Counted from the stretch's first letter, positions 30,476-41,078 are shown. The stretch: 64,000 nucleotides of DNA from Parasphingopyxis marina (GCF_014237875.1 NZ_JACJVJ010000001.1:1600501-1664500); one strand, 5' to 3'. Program-made: numbers and translations. The notes: a model not told the origin generated them from the sequence alone.

Positions 30476-31714
30476 ATGGCCTTTGCGGCGCTGATCGCGG
30501 CCTATCAGGAAACCGAGGACAGGGAAGGCGGCCTGCGCGCGCTGTTGCCGATGGCCGGCCGGAGCCTGCTCGAACATCAGGTGCGCCGGGCGATGGCGGC
30601 CGGCGCCAGCCATGCGGTCGTGCTTGTCGAACGGATACCCGCGGCGCTGAACGCGGCGCTGGACCGGTTGCGGCGCGACGGCATAGCGGTAACCCTGGCC
30701 CGAGATCCGATGGATGCGGCCGATCATTTCCACCCCGAAGAACATGTGCTGCTAGTGGCCGATGGGCTCGTCGCGGCGCCCGACTGCTTCGATGCCATGG
30801 CCGCGCGGGCTTCGCCGGCCTTGCTCGTCGTGTCGGACGTGCCGGCCAACGAGCATTTCGAAAGGGTCGATGCCGAAAAGCGCTGGGCAGGCCTCGCCCT
30901 GACCAATGTCGAGACGATCGCGGCAACCGCCCAGATGCTGGGCGATTGGGACCTGCAATCGACATTGATGCGCCGGATCGTGCAGGGCGGGGCGGACTTC
31001 CTGCCGATCGATGGCGAGGCAGGGGTGGTCGCCGAAGCGAGCGAGGCCGTCGTCCTTGCCGAACGCAGCGAAAAGAGCCGCGACGCGGGCAAGGCGATGC
31101 TCTCGCGCAACCGCCTCCACACGATGAGCTGGCCCGAACATTTCCTCTATGGCCGCGGCCTTTCCTTGCTGGCTCCGCTGCTGCTCGATTTCAGGATCGA
31201 GGCGTTCTGGCTGCGCGTCGCGGCGATCCTGCTCTCGCTTCTGGGCGCGGCGGCGCTTTGGTGGGGCTGGCAGTGGACCGGCCTGGTGCTGTTGCTGCTC
31301 GCCGGACCGATCGATGCGACGGCAGGGCGGATCGACCTTGCCCAGCTGCGTAGCCACGATGGGGGTTGGGAGGTTCGGTACGCCAAGGGCCTCGCCCAAG
31401 CCCTGGCGATCCTCGCGCTGGGCCATTTCGCCGCGCGATCGAGCGGGGAAAACGGCTATTTCGTCATGGCGGCTGCCGCGGTGGCGCTGCTGGTCTTCAC
31501 AAGCCGCGAAATGGCGTTGTTCAGGCGAATAGGCCCCGAAAAGCAGCGGCTTTTGCCGTGGATGATAGACGGCAATGCGGCGATCTGGCTCGCCTTGCCC
31601 TTCGCCGCGGCCGGCCAGTGGAACTGGTGGCCGCTCGGGATTGCCGTTTACGCGTCTATCTCCCTGTTTTTGCTCCAGAACAGCATACGCGAGGCGGTTC
31701 GCCAGCGCGATTGA
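30476..31714 (+). CDS. Membrane protein: degenerate nucleotidyltransferase-like plus CDP-alcohol-transferase-like domains
   Basis: A 412-aa two-part protein. Residues 1-200 look like a nucleotidyltransferase fold (ALLPMAGRSLLEHQVRRAM, then LLVADGLVAAP) but the usual GxGxR nucleotide loop is not evident. Residues 228-410 contain about six membrane helices. The stretch GPIDATAGRIDLAQLRSHDG lies where a CDP-alcohol phosphotransferase motif DxxDGxxAR would be, with Ala283 for the second Asp and Asp-Leu for Ala-Arg. The distant family call is tentative. Related fusions make inositol-phosphate lipids, but this copy may be inactive or divergent. The gap to the next gene is 54 bp. Confidence 0.55.
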   Translation: MAFAALIAAYQETEDREGGLRALLPMAGRSLLEHQVRRAMAAGASHAVVLVERIPAALNAALDRLRRDGIAVTLARDPMDAADHFHPEEHVLLVADGLVAAPDCFDAMAARASPALLVVSDVPANEHFERVDAEKRWAGLALTNVETIAATAQMLGDWDLQSTLMRRIVQGGADFLPIDGEAGVVAEASEAVVLAERSEKSRDAGKAMLSRNRLHTMSWPEHFLYGRGLSLLAPLLLDFRIEAFWLRVAAILLSLLGAAALWWGWQWTGLVLLLLAGPIDATAGRIDLAQLRSHDGGWEVRYAKGLAQALAILALGHFAARSSGENGYFVMAAAAVALLVFTSREMALFRRIGPEKQRLLPWMIDGNAAIWLALPFAAAGQWNWWPLGIAVYASISLFLLQNSIREAVRQRD

Positions 31715-31768
31715 CCTTTCGAAACAGGATTAGCATCGTCTTAACGACGTTTCGGCTATGTCCCTTTC

Positions 31769-32890
31769 ATGTCCGAACCGGCCAATTCCCGCCCGGAATC
31801 TGCCGAAGAGCGCGCTGCGGCGTTGCTCGCCGACGCCGCGCGTGCCGCCTATGGGCGGCAGGCACGGGCGACGGTCGCACTCGAGGATTTGCACCGGCCC
31901 GAACGCTACCGCCTCAGCGAGTTTCAGATCCATACCATCCGACAGCTGCTCGACGGACTGATCGATGCCGTCGAAGGGGATTTGCGGGCGCGGCTGCTGG
32001 CGCGCGCCGAACTGCCGGACAATAGCGCTTTCGTAGCGTCGATCGGCGCTGCGCATGTCGCCATTGCCGGCCCGGTGATGCGGCGGGCGGGCTTGCCGGA
32101 CGACGCGGCGCTCGCGACCGTCTTGCTGCGCCGGGCCGACGAATATCGGATCATGCGCCAGCTCCGAAAAGCTGCGTCCGTCACCGAAAATGGCGTATTG
32201 GACCGGCTCATGGACGAGCCCGACAGCGCCATTGCCGCGAGCGCGATGCGTCACCTGATCGCCGAAACCCGGAGCAACGACCGTCTCGACGACCCGCACA
32301 TCGCGCGGGCGGACCTGCCCGCAGAGGTGGACAAGGCGCTGGTCTGGTCGGTGGCCGCGGCGCTGCGCGCCTATGGCGAACGCGAACATGGCATCGAGGG
32401 CGCGGCGCTCGACGCGCCCATCACCGCATCGGCGCGCGAAATGGTCGAGAGCCGGACGGCCGAGGCCGCGCTGGAATCGGCGGCCATGGACCTTGCAGGA
32501 CATCTCGATCGCCACCGGCTGATCGACGATCGGTTGCTCGCGGAAACGCTCGGTGGCGCGCGGTTGGCGCTCTATGCCGCGCTCCTCGGCGAGAAGGCCC
32601 ATCTACCTTTCGGCACGGCCTGGGATATGGCGACCGCGCCGGATGCCGCCGCCCATGCGCTGCTGCTCCGCCATCTCGGTGTCGAACGCGATATGGCCGC
32701 ATTTCTGGCAACCGCGATGGCGCGGGCGGTGATCGGCGACGACCGCGCGGGCGAGGAATGCGCCGCGCGCCGGATCGAGGGCTATGAAGCGATGGATGCC
32801 GAGGCAATCGAGGCCGCGATGCGGCCCTGGCGGCTCGACATCGCCTATCGGACGGCGCTGGCTCGCCTTGACGCCGGAGACCGCGCATGA
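31769..32890 (+). CDS. DUF2336 domain protein
   Basis: A 373-aa, almost wholly alpha-helical soluble protein with repeated Ala/Leu/Arg-rich helices. The overall pattern, including SVTENGVLDRLMDEPDSAIA in the middle and the long C-terminal helices, fits DUF2336, an alphaproteobacterial family often found beside signalling genes. No catalytic residues are known. Its stop overlaps the histidine kinase start by 4 nt (ATGA), so the two products are probably made together and may work together. Confidence 0.8.
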   Translation: MSEPANSRPESAEERAAALLADAARAAYGRQARATVALEDLHRPERYRLSEFQIHTIRQLLDGLIDAVEGDLRARLLARAELPDNSAFVASIGAAHVAIAGPVMRRAGLPDDAALATVLLRRADEYRIMRQLRKAASVTENGVLDRLMDEPDSAIAASAMRHLIAETRSNDRLDDPHIARADLPAEVDKALVWSVAAALRAYGEREHGIEGAALDAPITASAREMVESRTAEAALESAAMDLAGHLDRHRLIDDRLLAETLGGARLALYAALLGEKAHLPFGTAWDMATAPDAAAHALLLRHLGVERDMAAFLATAMARAVIGDDRAGEECAARRIEGYEAMDAEAIEAAMRPWRLDIAYRTALARLDAGDRA

Positions 32891-34263
32891 GCGGCGCGGC
32901 GGCGATGGACGGTACCGCCTTTGGCCGGCTCGACCGGGAAGGACGGCTGGTTTCGGCGGATGCCGCGCTCGCCGATCTCAACGCGCGCGCGGGTGGCGTG
33001 ACCGGCGGCGCGCTCGCCATTCCCCAGATCGCGGCGCTGGCGCGGCTTGCCCAGCGTCTCGGCATTCATGTTTCGCGCTCGGTGATTGCGGCCGATGGCG
33101 AACGCGACCTCGAACTGCGCGTCCAGGCCGAACCGGATAGCGACGGCGTCAGTCTCGCCGTCGGTGGCTGGGTCGGAAGAGACGCTTCACCACCTGCGTC
33201 TGGCGCGCGCGCGATGCGCGATCACGATTTTCAGCGTGCGGCGGCCGACTGGCTTTGGGAAACCGATCAGGCGCTGCGGCTGACCTCGCTCTCGCCCGAC
33301 GCTGTCGCCGCGATCGGGGCGATCGAGCCTTTTGTCGGCCAGCCGCTGACGGGCCTGTTCCGCTTTGTGGAAAGCGGAGACGGTGGCCTGCCGATCCTCA
33401 ACGCGCTCGCCGAACATCGCCGGTTCGAGGACCAGGCGGCGGTGGTACGGGTCGAGGGCGGATTGACCGTGACCCTGACCGGCGTCCCGTTGATCGACGG
33501 CAATGGCCGTTTTGCCGGTTTTCGCGGTACCGCCGAAATGCGGGAAGAAGCGCCGGCCGCGCCGCCTCCGTCCGCCGATGAGAATATCGGCGTGCCCGAT
33601 GCGTTCGGACGACAGCTCGACAGGGCGCTGCGCGAGCCGCTCGACAAGATCGTGGCCGGCGCGCACAGCATCGAAGCGCAACTCGATGGGCCGATCCGCA
33701 CCGATTATGCCGAATATGCGGGCGATATTGCCCGGGCCGGCCAGCATCTGCTGGCGCTGATCGACGATCTTGTCGATCTCCAGGCTGTGGAACGCGACGA
33801 TTTCGTCGCCGAGGTGCAGGCGCTCGATCTGGCCGATGTTGCGCGCAGCGCGGCCGGGCTGCTTTCGGTCCGCGCCAGCGAAAAACGGATCAAGATCGAT
33901 ATGCCGGCCGACGATGAAACGCTTCCCGCGCTTGGCGACTATAAGCGCGTGCTCCAGATCCTCGTCAATCTGGTCGGCAATGCGGTTCGCTATGCGCCGG
34001 AGGAAAGCCAGGTCTGGATACGCTGCGAAGGCGAGGGCGATCTTGCCGCCGTCGTCGTTGCCGATCAGGGGCGCGGCATCGCGCCGGAGGACCAGCCCCG
34101 CATGTTCGAAAAGTTCGAACGGCTTTCGGCGAGCGAACCCGGTACCGGCCTCGGCCTCTATATCGCCCGCCACCTCGCGCGCGCGATGGGCGGCGATATC
34201 GACGTCGACAGCGCGCCGGGGCAGGGCGCCCGTTTCGTGCTGACTCTTCCGGCTGGAAGCTAG
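32887..34263 (+). CDS. PAS-containing histidine kinase-like protein without the acceptor histidine
   Basis: A 458-aa soluble sensor-kinase homologue. Residues 115-225 look like a PAS domain, 238-300 a HisKA dimerisation domain, and 345-458 a HATPase_c domain. The ATPase motifs are complete: LVGNAVRYAPEE (N box), ADQGRGIAPED (G1), MFEKFERL (F box) and GTGLGLYIARHLARAMGG (G2). The H box reads QLDRALREPLDKIV. Aligned with SHELRTPLN, Arg246 (codon 33622-33624) replaces the histidine. A comparable replacement exists in Caulobacter DivL, where tyrosine sits there. No membrane segment. It is translationally coupled to the DUF2336 gene. Confidence 0.88.
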   Translation: MSGAAAMDGTAFGRLDREGRLVSADAALADLNARAGGVTGGALAIPQIAALARLAQRLGIHVSRSVIAADGERDLELRVQAEPDSDGVSLAVGGWVGRDASPPASGARAMRDHDFQRAAADWLWETDQALRLTSLSPDAVAAIGAIEPFVGQPLTGLFRFVESGDGGLPILNALAEHRRFEDQAAVVRVEGGLTVTLTGVPLIDGNGRFAGFRGTAEMREEAPAAPPPSADENIGVPDAFGRQLDRALREPLDKIVAGAHSIEAQLDGPIRTDYAEYAGDIARAGQHLLALIDDLVDLQAVERDDFVAEVQALDLADVARSAAGLLSVRASEKRIKIDMPADDETLPALGDYKRVLQILVNLVGNAVRYAPEESQVWIRCEGEGDLAAVVVADQGRGIAPEDQPRMFEKFERLSASEPGTGLGLYIARHLARAMGGDIDVDSAPGQGARFVLTLPAGS

Positions 34264-34266
34264 CCT

Positions 34267-35547
34267 CTAGCGGCTCCCGAGCGGGACATAGTCCCGCATT
34301 GTCGGGCCCGTATAAAGCTGGCGCGGACGACCGATACGCTGTTCGGGATCCGAAATCATCTCGTTCCACTGGGCGACCCAGCCGACCGTTCGCGCGAGCG
34401 CGAACAGCGCCGTAAACATCGTCGTCGGGAAGCCGATCGCCGAGAGGATGACGCCCGAATAGAAATCGACATTCGGGTAGAGTTTTTTCTCGATGAAATA
34501 TTCGTCGTTGAGCGCGATCTGCTCGAGCTCACGGGCGACATCGAAGATCGGATCGTCGACGCCGAGCGTTTCGAGCACCTCGGCGGCGGTTTCCTTCATC
34601 ACCTTCGCGCGCGGATCGAAATTCTTGTAGACCCGGTGGCCGAAGCCCATCAGGCGGAACGGGTCCTCCTTGTCCTTGGCGCGAGCGATATATTCGGGAA
34701 TCTTGTCCGGTGTGCCGATCTCGTGCAGCATGTTGAGCGCCGCTTCGTTGGCGCCGCCATGCGCCGGGCCCCACAGACAGGCGATGCCGGCCGCGATGCA
34801 GGCGAACGGATTGGCGCCCGAGGATCCGGCAAGCCGCACGGTCGAGGTCGAGGCGTTCTGCTCATGGTCGGCATGGAGGATGAAAATCCGGTCCATCGCC
34901 TTTTCGACGACCGGATTGACTTCATAGGGCTCGGCCGGAACGCCAAAGGTCATCCGCAGGAAATTTCCCGTGTAGGAGATCGAGTTTTCCGGATAGAGGA
35001 ATGGCTGCCCGATCGAATATTTATAGGCCATCGCCGCGATCGTCGGCATCTTCGCGATCAAGCGGTGCGAGGCGATCTTGCGCTGCACGGGATCGGTGAT
35101 GTCGGTCGAATCATGGTAGAAGGCGCTGAGCGCGCCGACGACGCCGCACATGATCGCCATCGGATGGGCGTCGCGGCGGAATCCGTTATACAGCGTTTTG
35201 AGCTGCTCGTGCACCATGGTGTGGCGCGTGATCGTATATTGGAAATCATCGAATTCGCCGGGGCTGGGCAGTTCGCCGTTGAGCAGCAGATAGGCGACTT
35301 CCATGAAGCTCGACTGTTCGGCGAGCTGGTCGATCGGATAGCCGCGATGGAGCAGGATGCCCTCGCCGCCGTCGATGAACGTCAGGCCGGATTCGCAACT
35401 CGCCGTCGAGGTAAAGCCAGGATCGAAAGTGAACATACCCGTCTGTGCGTATAGCTTGCGGATATCGACCACTTCGGGCCCTACACTGCCTTTGACCACC
35501 GGATATTGCTGATCTCCGATGGCCATTTCCCCGGCTTTGTCGCTCAT
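34267..35547 (-). CDS. gltA: Citrate synthase
   Basis: Condenses oxaloacetate and acetyl-CoA to citrate, entering the TCA cycle. At 426 aa it is the hexameric Gram-negative type. Active-site histidines are in the [11 protein letters not shown] and [13 protein letters not shown] segments, and the catalytic Asp lies in [25 protein letters not shown] lies 8 nt before the ATG. It follows gltX by only 30 bp on the same strand, so the two may share a transcript. It is convergent with the kinase-like gene. Confidence 0.97.
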   Translation of the reverse strand: MSDKAGEMAIGDQQYPVVKGSVGPEVVDIRKLYAQTGMFTFDPGFTSTASCESGLTFIDGGEGILLHRGYPIDQLAEQSSFMEVAYLLLNGELPSPGEFDDFQYTITRHTMVHEQLKTLYNGFRRDAHPMAIMCGVVGALSAFYHDSTDITDPVQRKIASHRLIAKMPTIAAMAYKYSIGQPFLYPENSISYTGNFLRMTFGVPAEPYEVNPVVEKAMDRIFILHADHEQNASTSTVRLAGSSGANPFACIAAGIACLWGPAHGGANEAALNMLHEIGTPDKIPEYIARAKDKEDPFRLMGFGHRVYKNFDPRAKVMKETAAEVLETLGVDDPIFDVARELEQIALNDEYFIEKKLYPNVDFYSGVILSAIGFPTTMFTALFALARTVGWVAQWNEMISDPEQRIGRPRQLYTGPTMRDYVPLGSR

Positions 35548-35577
35548 TTATATGCTCCTGCTATCTGTCTGTTCTCT

Positions 35578-37002
35578 TTATCGTGTCTGGTCGGCGATCC
35601 GTGCCAGTGACTCCTCGCGGCCGAGGAGCACAAGCACGTCGAATATTCCCGGAGATTGCGCGCTTCCGGTAAGCGCCGCACGCAGGGGCTGCGCCACCTT
35701 GCCCAGCTTAAGCGCCTGAGCCTCGGCAAATTCCCTGACGGCGGTATCGAGCGCGTCCTCGGTCCACTCTTCCAGCCCCTCCAGCTCGGGCAATAAGGTG
35801 GCGAGCAACGCTCGGGCGTCGCTATCTAGCAGGCTTTTTGCCTTCTCGTCCAGATTCAGTGGGCGGGTGCGAAAAAGAAACATCGCCTGCTCCACGATCT
35901 CGTGGATTGTCTTGGCTCTCGGCTTGATTGCGGCCATGCTGCGTTGCAGCATATCCATGCCGTCTTCATGCAATTCATGGCCGAGATGGGCGGCGATGAG
36001 CGGCGCGGCGATATCGGCAAGGGCCGCATCGCCGGACTCGCGAATATAGTGGCCGTTGAGATTTTCGAGTTTCTTGACGTCGAAGCGCGCCGGCGACTTG
36101 CCGACGCCGTCCAGGGTGAACCATTCGATCGCCTGTTCGCGGCTGATGATCTCGTCGTCGCCATGGCCCCAGCCCAGGCGGAGCAGATAGTTGAACAGCG
36201 CCTCGGGCAGCATTCCCATCTCGTCGCGATAGGCCTCGACGCCGAGCGCGCCGTGCCGCTTGGAAAGCTTTGCGCCGTCCGATCCATGGATAAGCGGAAC
36301 ATGGGCATATACGGGTGTCGGCCATTCCATGGCCTCGATCAGCGCAAGCTGGCGGAAGGCATTGTTGAGATGATCGTCGCCCCGGATGACATGGGTGATG
36401 CCCATATCGTGATCGTCGACGACGACCGAGAGCATATAGGTGGGCGTGCCGTCCCCGCGCAGCATGACGAAATCGTCAATCTCCTCATTCTTGACCGTCA
36501 CATCGCCCTGGACGGCATCGGCAATCGTCGTTTCGCCGTCGCGCGGGGCTTTCAGGCGGACGACGAAAGGTTCGCCTTCGGGGGCGTCGGCCGTATCGCG
36601 GTCGCGCCACGGGCTGTTGACCCGGAACGGGCGGCGTTCGGCCTGGGCCTGTTCGCGCATCGCCGCCAGCTCCTGCTGCGTCAGATAGCAGCGATAGGCA
36701 TGGCCCTTGGCGAGCAGTTCGTTGGCGACCTCGGCATGGCGATTGGCGCGGGCGAACTGGTAGATTTCATCGCCGTCCCAGTCGAGCCCGAGCCAGCGCA
36801 TGCCATCGAGGATCGCGGCGATCGCCTCGTCGGTGGAGCGGGCGCGGTCGGTATCCTCGATGCGGAGCGTGAAGGTGCCGCCGTGATGCCGCGCGAACAG
36901 CCAGTTGAAGATTGCCGTGCGTGCGCCGCCGATATGCAGGAATCCTGTGGGGGAAGGGGCGAAGCGGGTGACCACTCCGCCCGTATTTTCGGTTGCGCCC
37001 AT
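35578..37002 (-). CDS. gltX: Glutamate--tRNA ligase
   Basis: Charges tRNA-Glu (and in many alphaproteobacteria tRNA-Gln before amidation). It is 474 aa from the ATG at 37002, chosen because GGAGAA lies upstream and the HIGH-type motif [14 protein letters not shown] is at residue 16. KLSKRHG is the KMSKS-type motif. A longer in-frame extension crosses the divergent comEC gene and is not real. Only 27 bp separate it from comEC. Confidence 0.96.
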   Translation of the reverse strand: MGATENTGGVVTRFAPSPTGFLHIGGARTAIFNWLFARHHGGTFTLRIEDTDRARSTDEAIAAILDGMRWLGLDWDGDEIYQFARANRHAEVANELLAKGHAYRCYLTQQELAAMREQAQAERRPFRVNSPWRDRDTADAPEGEPFVVRLKAPRDGETTIADAVQGDVTVKNEEIDDFVMLRGDGTPTYMLSVVVDDHDMGITHVIRGDDHLNNAFRQLALIEAMEWPTPVYAHVPLIHGSDGAKLSKRHGALGVEAYRDEMGMLPEALFNYLLRLGWGHGDDEIISREQAIEWFTLDGVGKSPARFDVKKLENLNGHYIRESGDAALADIAAPLIAAHLGHELHEDGMDMLQRSMAAIKPRAKTIHEIVEQAMFLFRTRPLNLDEKAKSLLDSDARALLATLLPELEGLEEWTEDALDTAVREFAEAQALKLGKVAQPLRAALTGSAQSPGIFDVLVLLGREESLARIADQTR

Positions 37003-37029
37003 GCGCGCTTTCTCCAAGATTGATCGCCG

Positions 37030-39168
37030 ATGCGGCGGATATTTCGAGCGCGGACTAGCATAGCGTCTGGCGGGCGACAATCGGCGCTCGCCGGGGTTGC
37101 CGCCGCCATCGAGCGGCGGCTGGAAACCGAGCGCGATCAGCTGGCGCTGTGGCTGCCGGTCGGCCTTGGCTGCGGGATTTCCGCCTGGTTCATCGTGACC
37201 GAACGGAGCAGCTGGATCGCGTTCATTCTGGCGGCGCTGGCGCTCGCCGTGGCGGCATTCGCGTTCGGCCGGGGGAGCCGCGCAGGGCGGGGGCTGCGTC
37301 TCTTTGCGCTGGCCGCGGCATTCGGCATGGCGCTGATCTGGGTGCGTGCGGAATGGATGGCGACCGAGACATTGGAACGCCCGGTCGCGAGCCGCTTTTC
37401 GGCGGAGGTGGTTTCGGCCGAGCATTTGCCGGCGCGCGAAAGCATTCGGCTTGTCGTGCGCAACCCCAGCGATCCGGCGCTGCCCTATCGGTTCCGCGTC
37501 AATATCGACGAGGCGGCGGTTCCCGATGGCGTGCGGCCCGGCGCGCAGGTCGTGCTCGACGCGCGGCTGATGCCGCCGCCGCGCGCGGCCGTGCCAGGCG
37601 CATATGACTTTGCGGAGCGCGCCTGGTTCGAGGGGATCGGCGCGACCGGAAGGGCCTGGGGCGATGTAACCATCGTCCGCGAGGCGGGGCGCGGTTCGTT
37701 CGGGGCTTGGATCGATGCCCGGCGGCAGGCCCTTGCGGCGCATGTTGCGGAACGGCTCGGCGGCGGGGAAGGGGCGATCGCCGCGACGCTCGCCACCGGC
37801 GACCGCGGCCGGATCACCGAAGCCGATGCCGAGGCCATGCGCCGCAGCGGCCTTGCGCATCTTCTCGCGATCAGTGGGTTGCACGTCACCGCCGTGATCG
37901 GCGTGGCGATGCTGCTGGTGCTGCGCTTGCTCGCGCTGAGTCCGCGCCTCGCGCTGCGCTGGCCGCTGATGCTGATCGCGGCAGGCGCGGGGGCGATTGC
38001 GGGCCTTGGCTATACTTTGTTCACGGGCGCCGAGGTGCCGACCGTGCGCGCCTGCGTCGCGGCGATGATCGTGCTGCTCGGCGTGGCGATGGGGCGCGAC
38101 GCGATCACCCTGCGGCTGGTCGCTACCGGCGCGCTCATCGTGTTGCTGCTCTGGCCCGAAACCATTGTCGGCCCCAGCTTCCAGCTGAGCTTCGCCGCCG
38201 TGATCGCGATAATCGCGCTGCATGAAAATCCGCGCATCAAGCGCCTGCTCTCGCGCCGCGACGAACGCTGGGCGAAGAAACTCGGCCGGTTCGGGCTCGG
38301 TCTGTTGCTGACCGGCCTCGCGGTTGAGATCGCGCTGATGCCGATCGCGCTCTACCATTTCAACAAGGCGGGGATGTACGGCGCGCTGGCCAATATCGTC
38401 GCCATCCCGCTGACGACCTTCGTGATCATCCCGCTCGAGGCGTTGGCGCTGTTTCTCGACATTTTCGGGCTGGGCGGACCGATATGGTGGCTCGCGGGCC
38501 AGGCACTGGGGGCGGTGCTATCGCTGGCGCACAGCGTGTCCGAAGCGCCCGGCGCGGTGGCCCTGCTGCCGGCGATGCCGCTCGGGGCCTATGGCTTGCT
38601 GATCGGCGGCGGCCTGTGGTTCTGCCTGTGGCGAACCGGCTGGCGGCTTTGGGGCGGATTGCCGATAGCCATCGGCGCGCTCTGGGCGATGCTCGCGCCG
38701 CCCGCCGATATCCTGATCACCGGTGACGGCACACATATGGCGGTTCGCGATGCGGACGGGCGGTTGGCGCTGCTGAGGCCGCGCGCCGGCGATTATGTCC
38801 GCGACATGTTCAACGAGGCGTCGGGAACCGAGGAGGAAGCCTCCGCGCTCGACGATCTGCCCGATGCCTGGTGCAGCAGCGACAGCTGCCGGGCGACCGT
38901 GTGGCGCGGCGGGCGGCAATGGCGGGTCTTCGCGACGCGCAGCAGCTATTTTCTACCCTATCAGGATATCATCGCCGAATGCGCCGCCGCCGACATCGCC
39001 GTCAGCGACCGGCGTTTGCCGGACGGCTGCACGCCGCGCTGGCTGAAAGCGGACCGGACTCTGTTATTGCAGACCGGCGGCCTCGCCATCCGGCTCGACC
39101 CGCCTTCGATCGAAACCGTGCGTGTGCCCGGAGACGATCATCCCTGGCTGCGGACCGGCGGTCAGTAG
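37030..39168 (+). CDS. comEC: ComEC/Rec2 family DNA-uptake channel protein
   Basis: A polytopic inner-membrane protein that in competent bacteria carries single-stranded DNA into the cytosol. It is 712 aa. An N-terminal membrane region and OB-like DUF4131 domain (about 40-210) precede the Competence domain (about 240-520) with [15 protein letters not shown] near residue 280. The final part (about 560-712) is a soluble domain shorter than a full metallo-beta-lactamase domain. Its 3' end overlaps the oppositely oriented lexA by 7 nt. Homologues occur in bacteria not known to be competent, so uptake is not proven. Confidence 0.92.
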   Translation: MRRIFRARTSIASGGRQSALAGVAAAIERRLETERDQLALWLPVGLGCGISAWFIVTERSSWIAFILAALALAVAAFAFGRGSRAGRGLRLFALAAAFGMALIWVRAEWMATETLERPVASRFSAEVVSAEHLPARESIRLVVRNPSDPALPYRFRVNIDEAAVPDGVRPGAQVVLDARLMPPPRAAVPGAYDFAERAWFEGIGATGRAWGDVTIVREAGRGSFGAWIDARRQALAAHVAERLGGGEGAIAATLATGDRGRITEADAEAMRRSGLAHLLAISGLHVTAVIGVAMLLVLRLLALSPRLALRWPLMLIAAGAGAIAGLGYTLFTGAEVPTVRACVAAMIVLLGVAMGRDAITLRLVATGALIVLLLWPETIVGPSFQLSFAAVIAIIALHENPRIKRLLSRRDERWAKKLGRFGLGLLLTGLAVEIALMPIALYHFNKAGMYGALANIVAIPLTTFVIIPLEALALFLDIFGLGGPIWWLAGQALGAVLSLAHSVSEAPGAVALLPAMPLGAYGLLIGGGLWFCLWRTGWRLWGGLPIAIGALWAMLAPPADILITGDGTHMAVRDADGRLALLRPRAGDYVRDMFNEASGTEEEASALDDLPDAWCSSDSCRATVWRGGRQWRVFATRSSYFLPYQDIIAECAAADIAVSDRRLPDGCTPRWLKADRTLLLQTGGLAIRLDPPSIETVRVPGDDHPWLRTGGQ

Positions 39169-39818
39169 CGGCGCAGCAATCCGGCGAGCGTGCCCTGGAT
39201 ACTCACCTGTTCGGGGGAATAGCGCTGGGGCTCGTAGTTGCGATTGGCCGGATCGAGGCGGACCATCGATCCTTCGCGGCGGAAGGTTTTCAGGGTCGCG
39301 TCATGGCCGTCGACCAGCGCGACGACGATTTCGCCCTCGCGTGCGACCTCGGCCTTGCGGATCAGCGCATAATCGCCGTCGAGAATGCCTTCCTCGACCA
39401 TCGAGTCGCCGGCAACTTCGAGCGCATAATGCTCGCCCGAGCCCAGGAAGGCGGCGGGAACCGACAGGCTGTCCTGCCCCTCGATCGCCTCGATCGGCTG
39501 GCCTGCGGCGATACGGCCGTGGAGCGGCAGTTCGAGAATGTCGTTGGCGGCGATCGGGATCGTCTTCGGCGCGCTGGTTATCGGCGCCAGCTTGGCGGTC
39601 GCGGTTTCGGGGGTCTTGAGGATCTCGAGCGCGCGCGCGCGATTGGGGAGGCGGCGGATGAACCCGCGTTCCTCGAGCGCGGAGATCAGCCGGTGCACGC
39701 CGGACTTCGACTTGAGGTCGAGCGCGTCCTTCATCTCCTCGAAAGAGGGGGAAATTCCGGTGTCGCCCAGCCGGTCGTGAATGAACATCAGCAGCTCATG
39801 CTGTTTCTTCGTCAGCAT
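39162..39818 (-). CDS. lexA: LexA repressor of the SOS response
   Basis: Represses DNA-damage genes and cleaves itself when RecA is activated. It is 218 aa, starting at [10 protein letters not shown]. The winged helix-turn-helix occupies residues 1-65. The scissile bond is Ala105-Gly106 in HGRIAAGQ, and the catalytic pair is Ser139 (AGDSM) and Lys177 (DATLKTF). A GAAC-N7-GAAC box upstream (39852-39866) indicates autoregulation. Upstream on the same strand lie moeA, moaC and trpCDG. Confidence 0.96.
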   Translation of the reverse strand: MLTKKQHELLMFIHDRLGDTGISPSFEEMKDALDLKSKSGVHRLISALEERGFIRRLPNRARALEILKTPETATAKLAPITSAPKTIPIAANDILELPLHGRIAAGQPIEAIEGQDSLSVPAAFLGSGEHYALEVAGDSMVEEGILDGDYALIRKAEVAREGEIVVALVDGHDATLKTFRREGSMVRLDPANRNYEPQRYSPEQVSIQGTLAGLLRRY

Positions 39819-39851
39819 TGCCCTTGGCCTCCATATTGGCGTTCCCATGGG

Positions 39852-39866
39852 GAACGAACGGAGAAC
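39852..39866 (-). promoter_or_regulatory. LexA-binding SOS box (GAAC-N7-GAAC)
   Basis: Sequence shows GAAC at 39852-39855, seven bases, then GAAC at 39863-39866, on the plus strand (GTTC-N7-GTTC on the lexA strand). This is the direct-repeat operator of alphaproteobacterial LexA. It lies 34-48 bp upstream of the lexA ATG and 24 bp from the moeA stop, so it should control lexA. Confidence 0.9.
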
Positions 39867-39890
39867 GTGTAGGAAACAAAAGATTCAGAG

Positions 39891-41078
39891 TCAAGCGAGC
39901 GGCAGGATATCCACGCGGTCGCCCGGTTCGGCGGCGGGCTCATGGGCCGGACGGCATATCAGCACGTCTGCCTCGGCCAGCGCGGCGAGGGCGGCGCTGC
40001 TTTGCTGCGGGATCGCTTCGACGGTTTCGCCGACCCGCTGGCCGCGCAAATATTCGGTTCGCTTGCCGACAGCCGGAAGCCGGGATGCAAGCGGCGCGGT
40101 ATGAAAGCGCGGCAGCGGATGGCTGGCGCCCGACAGGGCGGCGACCAGCGGTTCGAGAAAAAGCTTCGCCGCGACAAAGGCCGAGGCGGGATTGCCGGGC
40201 AGGCCGAGAACCACGGCGCCGCCCAGCGTTCCGGCCATCAGCGGCTTGCCGGGCTTCATCGCGATCCGCCAGAATTCCATGATCCCGCCGGCCTCCTCGA
40301 GCGCCGGGCGCACAAGATCGTGATCGCCGACCGATGCGCCGCCGATCGTGACGATGATATCGGCCTTGCTCGACGCCGCGAACGCCTTGGCCAGCGCCTC
40401 CATCGTGTCCGGCACGATGCCGAGGTCATGGATTTCGACGGGAAGCGAAGCGAGCTGCGCGGCGAGCATATAGGCGTTGGAAGCCGGCAGTTGGGCCGGG
40501 CCGGTGGGTTTCCCGGGCGGCACCAGTTCGTCGCCCGTCGAGACCAGCGCGACATGGACCGCGCGGCGGACGGGGAGCGTGCCATGGCCGCCGGCTATCG
40601 CCAGCGCCAGCCTGGGCGGGGAAAGCCGTTCGCCTGCCAGGAGAAGATTGTCGCCTTCATCGAAATCGCCGCCGCGTTTGCGGATATTCGCGCCTTTTGC
40701 CGACGGACCTTCGCCATCGAGCGCAAGGGTTTTGCCGTCGCTCGCCGCTTCTTCCTGCACCATCACCGTGTCCGCGCCGCCGGGAACCGGGGCGCCGGTA
40801 AAGATTCGCGCGGCTTCTCCCGGCGCGATTGCCGTGCCGAGCGGCGATCCGGCCGCGCTTTCGCCGACCAGTTCCCACGGACCGGGCAGTTCGGCGAAGC
40901 GGATCGCATAGCCGTCCATCGCCGACAGATCGGCGTCGGGCTGGGTGCGCAGGGCGCGAATATCGTCGGCGAGCCAGCGGCCTGCGGCCTGCGAGACCGG
41001 CAATGTCTGCGCTTCCACCGGCCCCGCCAGCGCCAGCAGCCGCCGCTGCGCATCCAGGACCGGCAGCAGATCGCTCAT
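39891..41078 (-). CDS. moeA: Molybdopterin molybdenumtransferase
   Basis: Inserts molybdenum into adenylylated molybdopterin, the last general step of Mo-cofactor synthesis. It is 395 aa. Visible are [10 protein letters not shown] near residue 55, the [16 protein letters not shown] region, the nucleotide-domain segments [13 protein letters not shown] and [10 protein letters not shown], and [13 protein letters not shown]. It overlaps moaC by 4 nt. The rest of the pathway is not in this window. Confidence 0.95.
   Translation of the reverse strand: MSDLLPVLDAQRRLLALAGPVEAQTLPVSQAAGRWLADDIRALRTQPDADLSAMDGYAIRFAELPGPWELVGESAAGSPLGTAIAPGEAARIFTGAPVPGGADTVMVQEEAASDGKTLALDGEGPSAKGANIRKRGGDFDEGDNLLLAGERLSPPRLALAIAGGHGTLPVRRAVHVALVSTGDELVPPGKPTGPAQLPASNAYMLAAQLASLPVEIHDLGIVPDTMEALAKAFAASSKADIIVTIGGASVGDHDLVRPALEEAGGIMEFWRIAMKPGKPLMAGTLGGAVVLGLPGNPASAFVAAKLFLEPLVAALSGASHPLPRFHTAPLASRLPAVGKRTEYLRGQRVGETVEAIPQQSSAALAALAEADVLICRPAHEPAAEPGDRVDILPLA

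Noticed and set aside
37003-38358. In-frame upstream extension of gltX to 926 residues
   Set aside because: It runs antisense through comEC, and the HIGH-type motif and ribosome binding site support the start at 37002.
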